Below, piece after piece: positions 1 through 9,722 of a stretch of DNA of 64,000 nt. Made by a program: the position numbers and the translations under genes. The stretch is from Roseburia hominis (GTDB lineage: Bacteria > Bacillota > Clostridia > Lachnospirales > Lachnospiraceae). Location: contig CP159990.1 of the NCBI GenBank assembly GCA_040702975.1, forward strand, positions 1,860,001 to 1,924,000, in the 5' to 3' direction. Each line of letters begins with the position of its first letter. Positions within the stretch are counted from its first letter, which is position 1. Under the pieces are notes generated by a model. The model was given only the letters and a program-made list of their open reading frames with translations. It searched no databases and was not told the origin of the DNA.

Positions 1-1
1 C

Positions 2-2398
2 GTGGAGAGCGAGCACATGGAGAAGCAGATTGAGCGTTCCATTGGCTTCTTTGATGCTTTCAGCCACGTGTTTGTATCCACCTATTATGTGGAATTTTCC
101 TCGGGCACCTATTCGGTATTTAACCGCGAAAGTTTTTTTGATGAGCGATACAGCCAGGACAACCATTGGGAGCAGTTTGATGACTATATCCGTAACTTTA
201 TCCATAAGGACGATCAGGAAAAGCTTTTCCAGGCCAGCCGGATTGAGACCATGCGGGACCGGCTTCAAAAAGAAACCCGATATTCAGTGGTGGTTCGGGA
301 GGTTACTGAAAAGGGCATGCGTTGGCTGCGCTTCGAAGTGAATCGCAGCGTTGACGGCGGCCATGCGGCGGTCAGCTTATTGGATGTTACCGAGGAGAGA
401 GAGACGAAAATCAAGTTGGAGCAGATGGACATTGTCAAAGCGCTTAGCCGCGATTATACGGAAATCACCCAGGTTGATCTGGAGAAAAATACGTCCGTTG
501 TCTTTAAGTCGCGCGGTGAGTTGGTTGATGATGATAACAGGAAGGTCCATCCATATGATCAGACCTGGGCATGGGTTATCGAAAAGTATGTGCTTCCAGA
601 GGACCGGGAGGCGTTTCGGGAAAAAGTGTCTGCATCGGCGATTGAATGTGCGCTGAAAGACGTGGATGTGCTGTTGATTCCCTTTCGGGCGACACTGGAG
701 GGTAAAGTTCATCACTATCAGGTGAAGTGTGTCACGGCGGGCAGCAACAGGAAGCATCTGATTCTGGGTATTCGAAATGCCGACGCGGAAGTCAGGGTAG
801 AAGAAGAAAGAAGGAAGGTACTCCGGGATGCGCTGGCCGCGGCGGAGCACGCGAATAGGGCCAAGACCACCTTCCTTAATAACATGTCCCACGATATCCG
901 CACGCCAATGAACGCCATTATTGGTTTTACTGCCCTTGCGGCGGCGCACCTTGACAACAAAAAGCAGGTGGCGGACTACCTTGGGAAGATATCCGTGTCC
1001 AGCGAACATCTGCTCTCCCTGATCAATGATGTTCTGGATATGAGCCGGATTGAGAGCGGTAAGGTCAAGATTGAGGAAAAGGAAGTGCATCTTCCGGATG
1101 TCCTCCATGATCTCAGAACCATCATTCAGGCCAACGTGCATGCTAAGCAGCTCGAACTCTACATAGATACCGTCGATGTGGTTCACGAGGACATCATCTG
1201 TGACAAGCTGCGGCTGAACCAGATTCTGCTGAATCTTATCAGCAACGCTGTGAAGTTTACAAAGCCTGGCGGTATGCTCAGCATACGCGTTATCGAAAGG
1301 AATGACGCGCCCAGCGGGTACGCCAGCTATATGTTCCGGGTGAAAGATTCCGGTGTCGGTATGAGCAGAGAGTTTCAAAAACATATTTTCGAGGCATTCA
1401 CGCGGGAGCAGACTTCCACCGTCAGCGGCATTCAGGGCACCGGCCTTGGTATGGCGATTACCAAGAATATTGTGGACATGATGGGTGGGACCATTTCCGT
1501 GGAGAGCGAGATTGGCAAGGGATCAGAGTTTACTGTTTGCCTGCAATTCCGCATCAGCGATAACCCGGCGTACTGCGAGCAGATAACCAGGCTTGCCGGC
1601 CTGCACGCACTGGTCGCCGACGATGATTTCAACACCTGTGCGAGTGTCACCCGGATGCTCGGGAAGATTGGTATGCGCGCGGAATGGACCACTTCCGGAA
1701 AAGAAGCCATCCTTCGCACACAGCTTGCCATAGAGAATGACGACGAATTCAGCGCCTACATTATCGATTGGATCATGCCGGATATGAACGGGATTGAGGC
1801 CGTACGGCGTATCCGGGCGCTGATTGGCGACAGCAAGCCTATTATTATCCTGACGGCTTACGACTGGACGGAGATTGAGGAGGAGGCGAGGAAGGCAGGC
1901 GTTACAGCCTTCTGTTCAAAGCCGCTGTTCATGTCGGAACTCAGGGAGGCCCTTCTTAAGCCCATCGAGGAGGCAGAAGCGGCGGAGGCAGAGGTGGAAT
2001 TACCCGACGAAATCTTCGCGGGAAAGAGGATCCTCCTGGTGGAGGACAACGAACTGAATCAGGAGATTGCGGCAACCATTTTGGAGGAACAAGGATTCTC
2101 GGTTGATCTGGCCGGGGACGGGAACGTGGCCATTGAGAAGGTGAAGACAGCGGAGGCGGGCCGGTACGACCTTATCCTCATGGATGTCCAAATGCCGTGC
2201 ATGGACGGCTACGAGGCAACCCGTCGAATCAGATCCCTGGATGACAGGGAGGAGGCGAACCTTCCCATCTATGCGATGACGGCCAACGCCTTTGACGAGG
2301 ACAGGGAGAAGGCGCTGGAGGCTGGTATGAACGGTCATATTGCGAAACCGATTGATATTGCAAATCTTAGGGCGGTTTTGAAAAGCGCATTAAAATGA
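2..2398 (+). CDS. Cytoplasmic PAS hybrid histidine kinase (5' end may lie outside the window)
   Basis: Phosphorelay sensor kinase. It has two PAS-like sensory regions (about residues 1-130 and 140-270) and no membrane segment. A HisKA domain follows with the MSHDIRTP box (His297, counted from the GTG at base 2), then a HATPase_c domain with GTGLGMAI, and two receiver domains with phospho-acceptor Asp589 ([11 protein letters not shown]) and Asp728 (LMDVQMP). The first receiver has ADDD and the second EDN acidic pockets, so both look able to accept phosphate. The GTG at base 2 is only the first in-frame start inside the window; the true start may be upstream. The stop overlaps the first possible ATG of the next kinase, so the two are co-transcribed. 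No DNA-binding output domain is present. Confidence 0.9.
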   Translation: MESEHMEKQIERSIGFFDAFSHVFVSTYYVEFSSGTYSVFNRESFFDERYSQDNHWEQFDDYIRNFIHKDDQEKLFQASRIETMRDRLQKETRYSVVVREVTEKGMRWLRFEVNRSVDGGHAAVSLLDVTEERETKIKLEQMDIVKALSRDYTEITQVDLEKNTSVVFKSRGELVDDDNRKVHPYDQTWAWVIEKYVLPEDREAFREKVSASAIECALKDVDVLLIPFRATLEGKVHHYQVKCVTAGSNRKHLILGIRNADAEVRVEEERRKVLRDALAAAEHANRAKTTFLNNMSHDIRTPMNAIIGFTALAAAHLDNKKQVADYLGKISVSSEHLLSLINDVLDMSRIESGKVKIEEKEVHLPDVLHDLRTIIQANVHAKQLELYIDTVDVVHEDIICDKLRLNQILLNLISNAVKFTKPGGMLSIRVIERNDAPSGYASYMFRVKDSGVGMSREFQKHIFEAFTREQTSTVSGIQGTGLGMAITKNIVDMMGGTISVESEIGKGSEFTVCLQFRISDNPAYCEQITRLAGLHALVADDDFNTCASVTRMLGKIGMRAEWTTSGKEAILRTQLAIENDDEFSAYIIDWIMPDMNGIEAVRRIRALIGDSKPIIILTAYDWTEIEEEARKAGVTAFCSKPLFMSELREALLKPIEEAEAAEAEVELPDEIFAGKRILLVEDNELNQEIAATILEEQGFSVDLAGDGNVAIEKVKTAEAGRYDLILMDVQMPCMDGYEATRRIRSLDDREEANLPIYAMTANAFDEDREKALEAGMNGHIAKPIDIANLRAVLKSALK

Positions 2399-2421
2399 AG
2401 AAAATTTTAGGGGGCAAAATG

Positions 2422-4986
2422 ATGAAGGACAAAATCAAAAATTTTCTGATCGGTAGCCTGGCCAGTGTGTGTATTGTGTGCATTGTGGCTTTTGCGGTGC
2501 TGGCGGTTTATCTGAACCGTCAAAACGAACAGGCTATCGCCCAATTGGGAAACATTTATATGACCAACATAAATGACCGTATCTCCAAGCATTTCGGTGC
2601 CATCAGTGATCAATGCCTGACTCCGATGACAACATTTGCCGAGAACATTCCTCCCATGTGTGGGAGCAGCAAGGAGGAATATTTCAGATGGATGACCTAT
2701 TACGGGAAGAGCCGGAATTATGAGTCCGTAAGCTGGTGCGACGACGAGGGCAACATTGAGACGATTTATGGAGAACCGCTTCAGTACTCCGGGCCTCCAG
2801 TATTTCTGAAAGCGTTGGAGAACGGGGAGAGCAGGGTTGCGGTTGGATACAACGGCGCCGGGGAACAGGTGGTTTTGATGTGTGCGCCGGTTCACCTCGA
2901 TATTCCTGGCATGGAGGACTGCGTCGCCATGGTGGGAGAGCTGCCTATCAGCTATTTGTCTGATATCCTATCCCTGGAAGAGGAGAAATCCCTCGTCTAT
3001 TCCCTTGTTATCCGCAAGGACGGCACCTTTGTGGTCCGCAATTCCGCTGCAGTGCGAGACAACTATTTTGACCGTGTCCGCGCCGTATACAAGGAAACGA
3101 ACGGCCAGACCCCAGAGGAATATATTACCGAGCTTGAAGAAGCCATGCAAGCAGGCAGAGATTATTCCACTATGGTTGAGGTCGATGGGGTGCGGCAACA
3201 TATGTATGCGTCCAGCCTGCCTAACAGTGTGTGGTATCTGGTGACATTTATGCCCTATGGGGCGCTGAACGAATCGGTGGAAGGTCTGGGAACGCGCGCC
3301 ATTGGGGCCTCCGCGGCAGTCTGCACGGTCATACTGCTGTCCCTGATCGTTGTGTTTCTTCGGTATTTTATCCTGAACCGGGCGCAAATGAAGGAATTGG
3401 AGGAGGCTAAGCGTCTGGCGGAAGAGGCCAGACAGGAGGCTGAAATTGCCAGCAAGTCCAAGGGAGAATTCCTCTCCAACATGAGCCACGACATTCGCAC
3501 GCCAATGAACGCCATTGTAGGTATGACGGCCATTGCCACAGCGCACATGGATGACCCGCAGCAGGTGCAGAATTGCCTGAAGAAGATTACCATGTCCAGC
3601 CGGCACCTGCTGGGGCTGATCAATGACGTGCTGGATATGTCCAAAATCGAGAGTGGCAAGATGACGCTCAGCGAAGAGCTTGTATCCCTGCGGGAGATCA
3701 TGGAGAGCATCGTGAGCATCGTACAGCCACAGGTAAAGGCAAAGCATCAGAAGTTTAACATCTCCATCTTTAACATCCTTTCGGAGAATGTGCATTGCGA
3801 CAGCGTACGCCTCAATCAGATGCTGCTGAACCTGCTTTCCAACGCCATCAAGTTTACGCCGGAGAATGGCTCGATCGATGTATCCCTCCACGAGGAGGTA
3901 TCGCCCAAGGGAGATGAGTATGTCCGTATCCGCATCCACGTGAAGGATAGCGGCATCGGAATGTCTGAGGAATTCCAGCAGCACATCTTTGAATCCTTTG
4001 CCCGGGAGGACAACAAGCGCATCCACCGCACCGAGGGTACCGGTCTGGGCATGGCTATCACCAAATACATCGTGGACGCTATGAAAGGCGAGATTACGGT
4101 GAAAAGTCAGCAGGGCGTGGGTACAGAGTTCCAGGTGGTTTTGGATCTGATGCGCGCGGAAGAGCGGGTGGAGGACATGATTCTGCCCGACTGGGTTATG
4201 CTGGTGGTGGATGACGACCGTCAGCTGTGCGAGAGCACCGTCGATTCTCTGCGCTCCATCGGCGTCCGGGCGGAGTGGGTGCTGGACGGTGAGGATGCTG
4301 TAAAGATGGCAACCCGGCACCATAGGGAACACAAGGATTATCACGTCATACTGTTGGATTGGAAGCTGCCGGACATGGACGGCATTCAGACCGCACGGGA
4401 GCTGCGCAGGCAGTTGGGCGACGATGTGCCTATCCTGCTGATGTCTGCTTACGACTGGAGTGAAATCGAGGAGGAGGCCCGGGATGCGGGAATCAGCGGC
4501 TTCCTGATGAAACCGTTGTTCCGCTCCACGCTGTTTTATGGTTTGAAACCCTATGTGGATGACGAGGAGGTCCAACCCGTTGAAGAGGAAAATACGCTTC
4601 AATTTTCTAACAGGCGCGTCCTGGTTGCAGAGGACAACGAACTGAATTGGGAGGTTGCTTATGAGCTGCTTCGCGATCTTGGCCTTGAGCTGGAGTGGGC
4701 GGAGAACGGCAAGGTCTGCGCAGAGATGTTCCAAGAGTCCAAGCCCGGATACTACGATGCTATCCTGATGGATATCCGAATGCCCATTATGGATGGTTAT
4801 GAGGCGACCGACACAATCCGCGCCATGAACCGGCCGGATGCTGTGCTTCCCATCATCGCCATGACAGCGGACGCGTATTCCGACGATATTCAGAGGTGTT
4901 TAAGCCATGGTATGAACGCACATGTGGCAAAGCCTATCAACATCGATGAGGTTGCCCGTGTTCTTAAAAAGTACCTGAACGATTGA
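2422..4986 (+). CDS. Membrane-bound hybrid histidine kinase with extracytoplasmic sensor
   Basis: Second hybrid kinase of the pair, 854 residues from this start. An N-terminal membrane segment (about residues 8-30) is followed by a roughly 260-residue extracytoplasmic dCache-like region and a second membrane segment (about 296-318). A short coiled coil leads to HisKA (MSHDIRTP, His356), HATPase_c, and two receivers (Asp646 in LLDWKLPDMDG, Asp784 in LMDIRMP). The first in-frame ATG is at 2395 and overlaps the previous stop as ATGA, but AGGGGG at 2409-2414 lies 7 nt before the ATG at 2422, so 2422 is preferred. Kinase and receiver modules closely resemble those of the upstream gene, suggesting tandem duplication with exchange of the sensor. 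Confidence 0.9.
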   Translation: MKDKIKNFLIGSLASVCIVCIVAFAVLAVYLNRQNEQAIAQLGNIYMTNINDRISKHFGAISDQCLTPMTTFAENIPPMCGSSKEEYFRWMTYYGKSRNYESVSWCDDEGNIETIYGEPLQYSGPPVFLKALENGESRVAVGYNGAGEQVVLMCAPVHLDIPGMEDCVAMVGELPISYLSDILSLEEEKSLVYSLVIRKDGTFVVRNSAAVRDNYFDRVRAVYKETNGQTPEEYITELEEAMQAGRDYSTMVEVDGVRQHMYASSLPNSVWYLVTFMPYGALNESVEGLGTRAIGASAAVCTVILLSLIVVFLRYFILNRAQMKELEEAKRLAEEARQEAEIASKSKGEFLSNMSHDIRTPMNAIVGMTAIATAHMDDPQQVQNCLKKITMSSRHLLGLINDVLDMSKIESGKMTLSEELVSLREIMESIVSIVQPQVKAKHQKFNISIFNILSENVHCDSVRLNQMLLNLLSNAIKFTPENGSIDVSLHEEVSPKGDEYVRIRIHVKDSGIGMSEEFQQHIFESFAREDNKRIHRTEGTGLGMAITKYIVDAMKGEITVKSQQGVGTEFQVVLDLMRAEERVEDMILPDWVMLVVDDDRQLCESTVDSLRSIGVRAEWVLDGEDAVKMATRHHREHKDYHVILLDWKLPDMDGIQTARELRRQLGDDVPILLMSAYDWSEIEEEARDAGISGFLMKPLFRSTLFYGLKPYVDDEEVQPVEEENTLQFSNRRVLVAEDNELNWEVAYELLRDLGLELEWAENGKVCAEMFQESKPGYYDAILMDIRMPIMDGYEATDTIRAMNRPDAVLPIIAMTADAYSDDIQRCLSHGMNAHVAKPINIDEVARVLKKYLND

Positions 4987-5048
4987 TCGCTGTTTGATTT
5001 CCAGATACTAAAAATGCTCAGTGGACGTTTTTAGCGCTTGTATGACAG

Positions 5049-5093
5049 CCGAGATGAAGGTCTGCTGGACCTTCACTTAGGCATGTTTAGCAA
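5049..5093 (-). repeat. 45-bp hairpin repeat, reverse orientation
   Basis: One copy of the interspersed hairpin repeat found throughout this window. It reads CCGAGATGAAGGTC, TGCT, GGACCTTCACTTAGGC, with a tail resembling GGTATGCTTGGCAA. Its stem, GAAGGTC/GGACCTTC, differs from the commoner GAACGTCC/GGACGTTC but is still paired. A broken half copy (CAGTGGACG) lies just upstream near 5019-5027. Confidence 0.7.
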
Positions 5094-5096
5094 TGC

Positions 5097-5144
5097 AGAC
5101 GGGCACGGTAGAACTGAAAAGTCCTCCCGTGCCTGTTCTTTTTT
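5097..5144 (+). terminator. Rho-independent terminator after the histidine kinases
   Basis: A GGGCACGG arm at 5101-5108 pairs with a CCGTGCC arm ending near 5134, followed by TTCTTTTTT. It closes the two-kinase transcript and sits between two copies of the hairpin repeat. Confidence 0.75.
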
Positions 5145-5189
5145 GCCATGCATACCTGAGTGAACGTCCACCGGACGTTCATCTCGGTT
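5143..5189 (+). repeat. 45-bp hairpin repeat, forward orientation
   Basis: Begins TTGCCATGCATACCTGAG and continues with GAACGTCC-ACC-GGACGTTC and then ATCTCGG. This is a full copy of the interspersed hairpin family, opposite in direction to the copy 50 bp upstream. The two copies and the terminator fill most of the 436-bp gap between the kinase genes and the BlaI-type operon. Confidence 0.75.
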
Positions 5190-5234
5190 CATAGGAAAAT
5201 GCAGGAGCCCATTCTATTTTATTTCTGTATATAC

Positions 5235-5295
5235 TTGACAAATTTGGTCTATTGATATAGACTTACAATAAAGAGAAGGTCTATTCCAATAGACC
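5235..5295 (+). promoter_or_regulatory. Promoter and double operator of the BlaI/M56 operon
   Basis: TTGACA at 5235-5240 is followed after 17 bp by TAGACT at 5258-5263. Two dyads share the same half-site: GTCTAT-TGAT-ATAGAC at 5247-5262, overlapping the -10, and GGTCTATTCCAATAGACC at 5278-5295, a perfect 18-bp palindrome over the expected transcript start. Paired dyads at the promoter are what is expected for a dimeric BlaI/MecI-type repressor. The half-site GGTCTAT is not the TACA/TGTA core of classical bla operators, so specificity has probably diverged. Binding by the adjacent gene product is an inference. Confidence 0.75.
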
Positions 5296-5422
5296 AAAAC
5301 GTAATGAATATAAGATGAACAGAAATTCTGCGTAAAAAGCAAGGAGTAAAGAAGTCCAGAATCCAGTTATTAAGAGGATTATCTGTTTTTGGAACTATAT
5401 TTAGGAAGGGAGTGGGCCAAAT

Positions 5423-5785
5423 ATGGAAGAATTGAAACTATGTGACAGCGAATATCGTTTCATGTTGCTGGTGTGGGAGGCTTCCCCCGTAAAGAGCGGC
5501 GAGCTGGTCAGGACTGCAAGGGAAAGGCTGGGCTGGAAGAAGTCCACGACCTATACGGTGATTAAAAAGCTGGCTGAGAGAGGTTTCTTGAAAAATGAGG
5601 ACACCGTGGTGACGGCACTTGTTCAGAAGGAGATCTGTCAGGCCGTGGAATCGGATTATTTTGTGGAACGGACATTTGAAGGATCACTCCCCAAATTTAT
5701 CGCGGCATTTTTGGGTGGCCGGACCATTTCGGAAAAAGAGGCGGAGGAAATCAAGAGGCTGATCGACTCGCATAAGGAGGGGTGA
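5423..5785 (+). CDS. BlaI/MecI-type transcriptional repressor
   Basis: 120-residue winged-helix regulator of the penicillinase-repressor family. The N-terminal 80 residues carry the HTH (DSEYRFMLLVWEASPVKSGE, then KKSTTYTVIKKLAERGFL). The short C-terminal helix region (about 85-120) dimerises in this family and contains the site cleaved on induction. AGGAAGGGAG upstream sets the ATG at 5423. It overlaps the downstream M56 peptidase gene, the standard repressor/sensor-protease pairing. Likely role: repress its own operon by binding the two dyads just upstream until inactivated. No beta-lactamase gene is adjacent, so beta-lactam resistance should not be assumed. Confidence 0.9.
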   Translation: MEELKLCDSEYRFMLLVWEASPVKSGELVRTARERLGWKKSTTYTVIKKLAERGFLKNEDTVVTALVQKEICQAVESDYFVERTFEGSLPKFIAAFLGGRTISEKEAEEIKRLIDSHKEG

Positions 5786-5787
5786 TT

Positions 5788-8193
5788 ATGAGAGAAATCT
5801 GTGCACTTTTCAGGTTGGTGTGTAACATGTCCCTGACGGCGGGGGTTGTCATTCTCATGGTCCTTTTGGCCAGGCAGTTACTGAAAAAGGTTCCCAGGAA
5901 ATTTTCTTACTGCCTGTGGCTGGTCGTGGCATTTCGGCTTTTATGTCCTTATTCTGTTCCCAGCGGGATCAGTATGTTCAATCTGGAATTTTTCCGGGAC
6001 ATGGCATCTGCCGGGAATCAGGTGATCTGGAATCTGTCCGAGGTGCTTAATGGAACCCCTTGGGGGCAGACTGCGGTTCAGACAGGCGATGAGGCGGGGG
6101 CACAGGCAGAAACATTTTTCGCCGAGCAGAATGCAGACGGTTTTAAAGGTGAGGGGAACAGGACCGGGCAGACGGGAGAGAATCCGGTGACTCCGGCGGA
6201 TCCGGCAGAACGGGAAGGAATGACGAACGCATTATCCGCGGGAGATGGAAGCGGAAAAGCCGGTACGGCATATGAGAATGGAAGTGCAGGCGGATCGCAT
6301 TTGGCAGGGAACGGTATATTTGGCCTCTCCGGTGAAAATATAACCCTCATGGAAGTGCTTACGGTCATCTGGCTTGCTGGGATTGTGGTATTTTTATCCT
6401 ATCAGCTGGCGGCATACTTAAGGCTGAAAAAGCATGTGGAAACAGCAGTTCGCTCCGGGCAGAATATCTATGAGAGCGACACCATACATACGCCCTTTGT
6501 CATGGGATTTTTCTCGCCGAGAATCTATCTCCCGTTTCGCCTGACGGAACAGGAAAGGACGTATATTCTGCTTCATGAGCAGTACCATATCCGGCGAAAG
6601 GATCATCAGATCAAGGTATTATCCGTGCTGCTTCTTGCGGTGTACTGGTTCCAGCCGTTGGTCTGGATTGCTTATCATGCTATGTGTAAGGACATGGAAA
6701 TGAGTTGTGACGAGATGGTCATTGCAAAGCTAGGAAGCAAAGTCAAGGAGGATTACAGCCGTTCGCTGCTGGGATTTGCGGTGAAGGGGAGAAACTTTGC
6801 GGCAGCTCCTCTGGCGTTCGGAGAAGTTCCGGTCAAGACGCGCATCAAGAATATTCTGCGATTTCAAAGTCCGAAGAGAGCGGCGATGCTGTTTGGCCTT
6901 GTGGTCTGCATACTCGTAGCGGTGATCGGCGTTGGAAATGGAAGAAATAGAAATGGGATCCGTTTTGCGGGGCGGCGCAGCATTTCCGCTGGGGATAGGC
7001 TGAATTTTGACCAGGCAGTTTCCTATGAATATGAGCTGCCCAAAAATGTGCAGAGCCTGCTTCTATATAAGGAGAGTTACCGGAACGGCGTTCTGGAGGA
7101 CTATACGCAGGTCGCGCTGCATGAGATTGAAGATGGGCAGAGGAAAGGAACATTTACCATAGAACGGGAATTATTTCAAACGAAAGTGGGAGAGGCTGAC
7201 GCCATATTTTCTCTGCAATTTCCGGGGCGGGAAGAAAGCGTGGTGGATTACAGCTCTCTACAGCCGTCGGGATTTGCCGGAGTGGCGGAGACCTACTATA
7301 TGGAAAATAACGATGACTGGACAAAGATCGAGCCGGGAACGGACATTGTAATCGCTGCCTGGAATCTGGGGCTTAGGGAAACGGACGGAGTAGAAGGTAT
7401 TTCCTGTACTCATTTTATGGATCAGAATCTAAAGTGGGACGCGTTGGGAAGAAATGACGGTGAGATTCTGTATCACCTGGTATTTTCAGAAAAAAGCGCA
7501 CAGGAATTGGAAGAAGAATATGCCGTCTCCCCTTATGTCAAAGAGCTGTATACGCTAAAGAATCCTTATATTGGTGACGCAGTCGCTGACGGGAAGCTGG
7601 TACATGCATTGGGGATCGCTCAGGATCTGGCGCGGACGATGGAACTGGAGACGACGGAGGAGCCCTATGCCCTGGTTCTTCATTTTGAGGATTCTCCGGA
7701 AAACGAAGCGGAATTTTATCAGGAGATGGTATGGAAGGCGACTGCACTTTTGGTTTTGATCGACAACGCAGGGAGGGTGGAGTGGAACTACCCGGCAGAA
7801 GAGGGAGGCGTAGAGGTCACACGCCATTTCAGTTGGAGCAAAGAGCAGGCAAAACAGGCTCTGGGAGCAGGCAATTTACAGGAATTTGCAGGAGATGAAA
7901 GGGCGTTGCAGAACTTCTTTGTCAAGGTGGTTTATGAGCAGCTGGCGTATGAGAAGCTTCCTGAAACAGAACAGGGTTTTCTGGCGCCCAACGGAAAAAC
8001 GTACCGAAATCGCCAGATTATGACCGGAAGGCACCCGAACGCCGCTGCCAGCAGCACATATCTGGTGTATTATGATGATCCTGAGATCACATTTCAGGAT
8101 ATCACGGACTATTTTTTTTCCAGCGATAGTGCGAAAGCATTTCGGGAAGATATGTATGTGACGTGGCCGACAGAAGAGGGGGAGATGGAATAA
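5788..8193 (+). CDS. M56-family (BlaR1-like) membrane metallopeptidase with extracellular C-terminal domain
   Basis: About 801 residues. Membrane segments lie near residues 10-30, 35-55, 190-215 and 360-380, and the zinc protease motif HEQYH (263-267) lies in a cytoplasmic loop, followed by the family SCDEMV glutamate region. The outer part is not a penicillin-binding domain: it lacks SxxK and KTG-type motifs and instead contains a region like DUF4825 (NPYIGD near residue 591). The signal is therefore probably not a beta-lactam in the BlaR1 manner. The stretch at 90-170 is low-complexity and Gly/Glu-rich. A GTG at 5782 overlaps the repressor stop, but AGGAGG at 5775-5780 sits 7 nt before the ATG at 5788. 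Known role of the family: signal-triggered cleavage of the partner BlaI repressor. Confidence 0.88.
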   Translation: MREICALFRLVCNMSLTAGVVILMVLLARQLLKKVPRKFSYCLWLVVAFRLLCPYSVPSGISMFNLEFFRDMASAGNQVIWNLSEVLNGTPWGQTAVQTGDEAGAQAETFFAEQNADGFKGEGNRTGQTGENPVTPADPAEREGMTNALSAGDGSGKAGTAYENGSAGGSHLAGNGIFGLSGENITLMEVLTVIWLAGIVVFLSYQLAAYLRLKKHVETAVRSGQNIYESDTIHTPFVMGFFSPRIYLPFRLTEQERTYILLHEQYHIRRKDHQIKVLSVLLLAVYWFQPLVWIAYHAMCKDMEMSCDEMVIAKLGSKVKEDYSRSLLGFAVKGRNFAAAPLAFGEVPVKTRIKNILRFQSPKRAAMLFGLVVCILVAVIGVGNGRNRNGIRFAGRRSISAGDRLNFDQAVSYEYELPKNVQSLLLYKESYRNGVLEDYTQVALHEIEDGQRKGTFTIERELFQTKVGEADAIFSLQFPGREESVVDYSSLQPSGFAGVAETYYMENNDDWTKIEPGTDIVIAAWNLGLRETDGVEGISCTHFMDQNLKWDALGRNDGEILYHLVFSEKSAQELEEEYAVSPYVKELYTLKNPYIGDAVADGKLVHALGIAQDLARTMELETTEEPYALVLHFEDSPENEAEFYQEMVWKATALLVLIDNAGRVEWNYPAEEGGVEVTRHFSWSKEQAKQALGAGNLQEFAGDERALQNFFVKVVYEQLAYEKLPETEQGFLAPNGKTYRNRQIMTGRHPNAAASSTYLVYYDDPEITFQDITDYFFSSDSAKAFREDMYVTWPTEEGEME

Positions 8194-8462
8194 TGGAACA
8201 AGTCAGAAAACAGTATGTATTTACCGGTCGGGTTCAGGGAGTCGGTTTCCGCTACACCGCCCAGTATCTGGCTCAGCATCTTGGAATCACGGGTTGGGTG
8301 AAGAATGAATGGGACGGCTCAGTGGTCATGGAGGCCCAGGGGACCCAGGAAATGCTTGAAGAGCTGGTGCGAAAGCTTCAGATGCGGAATTTCAGCAGGG
8401 TCGACTATGTGGCGGAGCTTACGATCCCGACGGTGAGCGAGTATGGGTTTCACGTGAGGTAG
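8193..8462 (+). CDS. acyP: Acylphosphatase
   Basis: 89-residue enzyme hydrolysing acyl phosphates such as acetyl or carbamoyl phosphate. The signature GRVQGVGFRYTAQ gives the phosphate-binding loop with catalytic Arg20, and Asn38 in VKNEWDGSV is the water-positioning residue. Full family length (85-100 residues). Start and upstream stop share bases (TAATG), so it is translationally coupled to the M56 peptidase gene. An acylphosphatase in a BlaI/M56 operon is unexpected; the coupling may be simple operon capture. Confidence 0.93.
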   Translation: MEQVRKQYVFTGRVQGVGFRYTAQYLAQHLGITGWVKNEWDGSVVMEAQGTQEMLEELVRKLQMRNFSRVDYVAELTIPTVSEYGFHVR

Positions 8463-8547
8463 GACTGGCAGTTGAAAGGGGCACTTCCTATCGTCAGAAT
8501 ATAAATTATGGTTAATAAAATTGAATAAAAGTTAACTACGCAGCGAA

Positions 8548-8576
8548 TTGTAAAATCCTTCTTAGCTTGGTATGAT
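8548..8576 (+). promoter_or_regulatory. Probable promoter of the XRE regulator
   Basis: TTGTAA at 8548-8553, a 17-bp spacer and TATGAT at 8571-8576, about 85 bp before the start codon. Good match to a vegetative sigma-A promoter; no operator is obvious. Confidence 0.6.
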
Positions 8577-8659
8577 AAAGACAGAAAAGACGTCTTTATC
8601 AAAATGGTGCAGAATAAAAGAAAGAGCACCAAAACATACCAGGATAAGGAGGATTTTTT

Positions 8660-9700
8660 ATGGAAATCGGGAAAGTGATACACAAATACAGACAGGAAAA
8701 AGGGTATACGCAGGAGCAGCTTGCCAAAATGCTGGGGATATCCGCGCCTGCGGTGAATAAATGGGAGAACAATAATTCTTACCCGGATATCACGCTACTT
8801 GCGCCGCTTGCAAGAGCGCTGGATATTACGGTGGATACCTTGCTGTCATTCAGGAAGGAACTGACGGAGCAGGAAGTGCAGGTCATGGTGCAAAGGCTGA
8901 GCAAACAGATGGGAGCAGGCGAGTTCGAACAGGCATTTTCCCAGGCGAACAGATGGATGGAGGAATATCCGGGGAGCGAGCTGTTAGCGTTGAATCTTGC
9001 TGCGGCATTTAAGGGAGGAATCCTGATGTATCAGGTAGAAGAAACGGGGGAGTACCGGAAATGTGTCCGGGCATGGCTTGAACTGGCGGTAAAAAGCCCC
9101 GACCAGCGGGTGCGTGAGGCGGCGATTCCATTTCTGGTGGCAGACTATGAGAGTGAAGAGGAAAGCGAAAAGGCGCAGGAACTGCTTGACAGCGTGCCGG
9201 AGCATTCCTTTAATAAGAATTTGATGCAGGCCACGCACTACCGGAAGCAGGGGGAAATCCAGAAGGCTTATGTGTGCCTGGAGAAGTATATGCAGTATTT
9301 GTGCAATAATTTAGAAGGAGCGTTGCAGCAGTTAGCGGCCTGTGCTTGCAAGGAAGGGGATTATGGGGCGGCGAAGCAGTATGCCGCAGCATATCGGGAA
9401 ATGACAAAAGCACTGGAGCGTTCACCGTATAATTATTACGTGCTGGATTTCCTTGTGGCTTCCGAGATGAAGGATAAGGAGATGGGGCTTGCCGCTCTTG
9501 CGGAGATGATAGGGGGCATAGAAAAGCCGAGAAATATGAGGGAGGAATTGTTTTGCCGGCATTTGGAATTATCGGAGGGGGCAGGACAGTTTAATGAGCA
9601 GATGAAATGCATGCTCAGGAAAAGCTTTATGGAAGCGGAGGAATGTGCATTTCTTCGGGAGGACGAGAGGTTCGTGGAGTTGATGGAGAGATTGAAATAA
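8660..9700 (+). CDS. XRE-family regulator with C-terminal TPR-like region
   Basis: 346 residues. A Cro/C1-type HTH occupies residues 1-60 (GKVIHKYRQEKGYTQEQLAK, then APAVNKWENNNSYPDI). The rest is Ala/Leu/Glu-rich helical sequence suggestive of TPR repeats. AAGGAGG precedes the ATG. Its overall plan resembles the XRE regulator near 17 kb, so both probably sense a ligand or protein through the helical domain. No target gene is adjacent; three tandem hairpin repeats follow directly. Confidence 0.85.
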   Translation: MEIGKVIHKYRQEKGYTQEQLAKMLGISAPAVNKWENNNSYPDITLLAPLARALDITVDTLLSFRKELTEQEVQVMVQRLSKQMGAGEFEQAFSQANRWMEEYPGSELLALNLAAAFKGGILMYQVEETGEYRKCVRAWLELAVKSPDQRVREAAIPFLVADYESEEESEKAQELLDSVPEHSFNKNLMQATHYRKQGEIQKAYVCLEKYMQYLCNNLEGALQQLAACACKEGDYGAAKQYAAAYREMTKALERSPYNYYVLDFLVASEMKDKEMGLAALAEMIGGIEKPRNMREELFCRHLELSEGAGQFNEQMKCMLRKSFMEAEECAFLREDERFVELMERLK

Positions 9701-9722
9701 GGAGTGATGTGGGAGAGGCCTA

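Noticed and set aside
377..1384. A 335-codon antisense open frame over the first kinase
   Set aside because: Same reason: fully inside a gene with clear kinase motifs, with no ribosome site or recognisable domains.
2968..4734. A 588-codon open frame antisense to the second hybrid kinase
   Set aside because: It has no family resemblance, is His/Leu-rich as expected for the complement of this codon usage, and lies wholly within a well-supported kinase gene.
5423..8193. Beta-lactam resistance locus
   Set aside because: The repressor and protease are of the BlaI/BlaR1 families, but the sensor lacks a penicillin-binding domain and no beta-lactamase gene is present.
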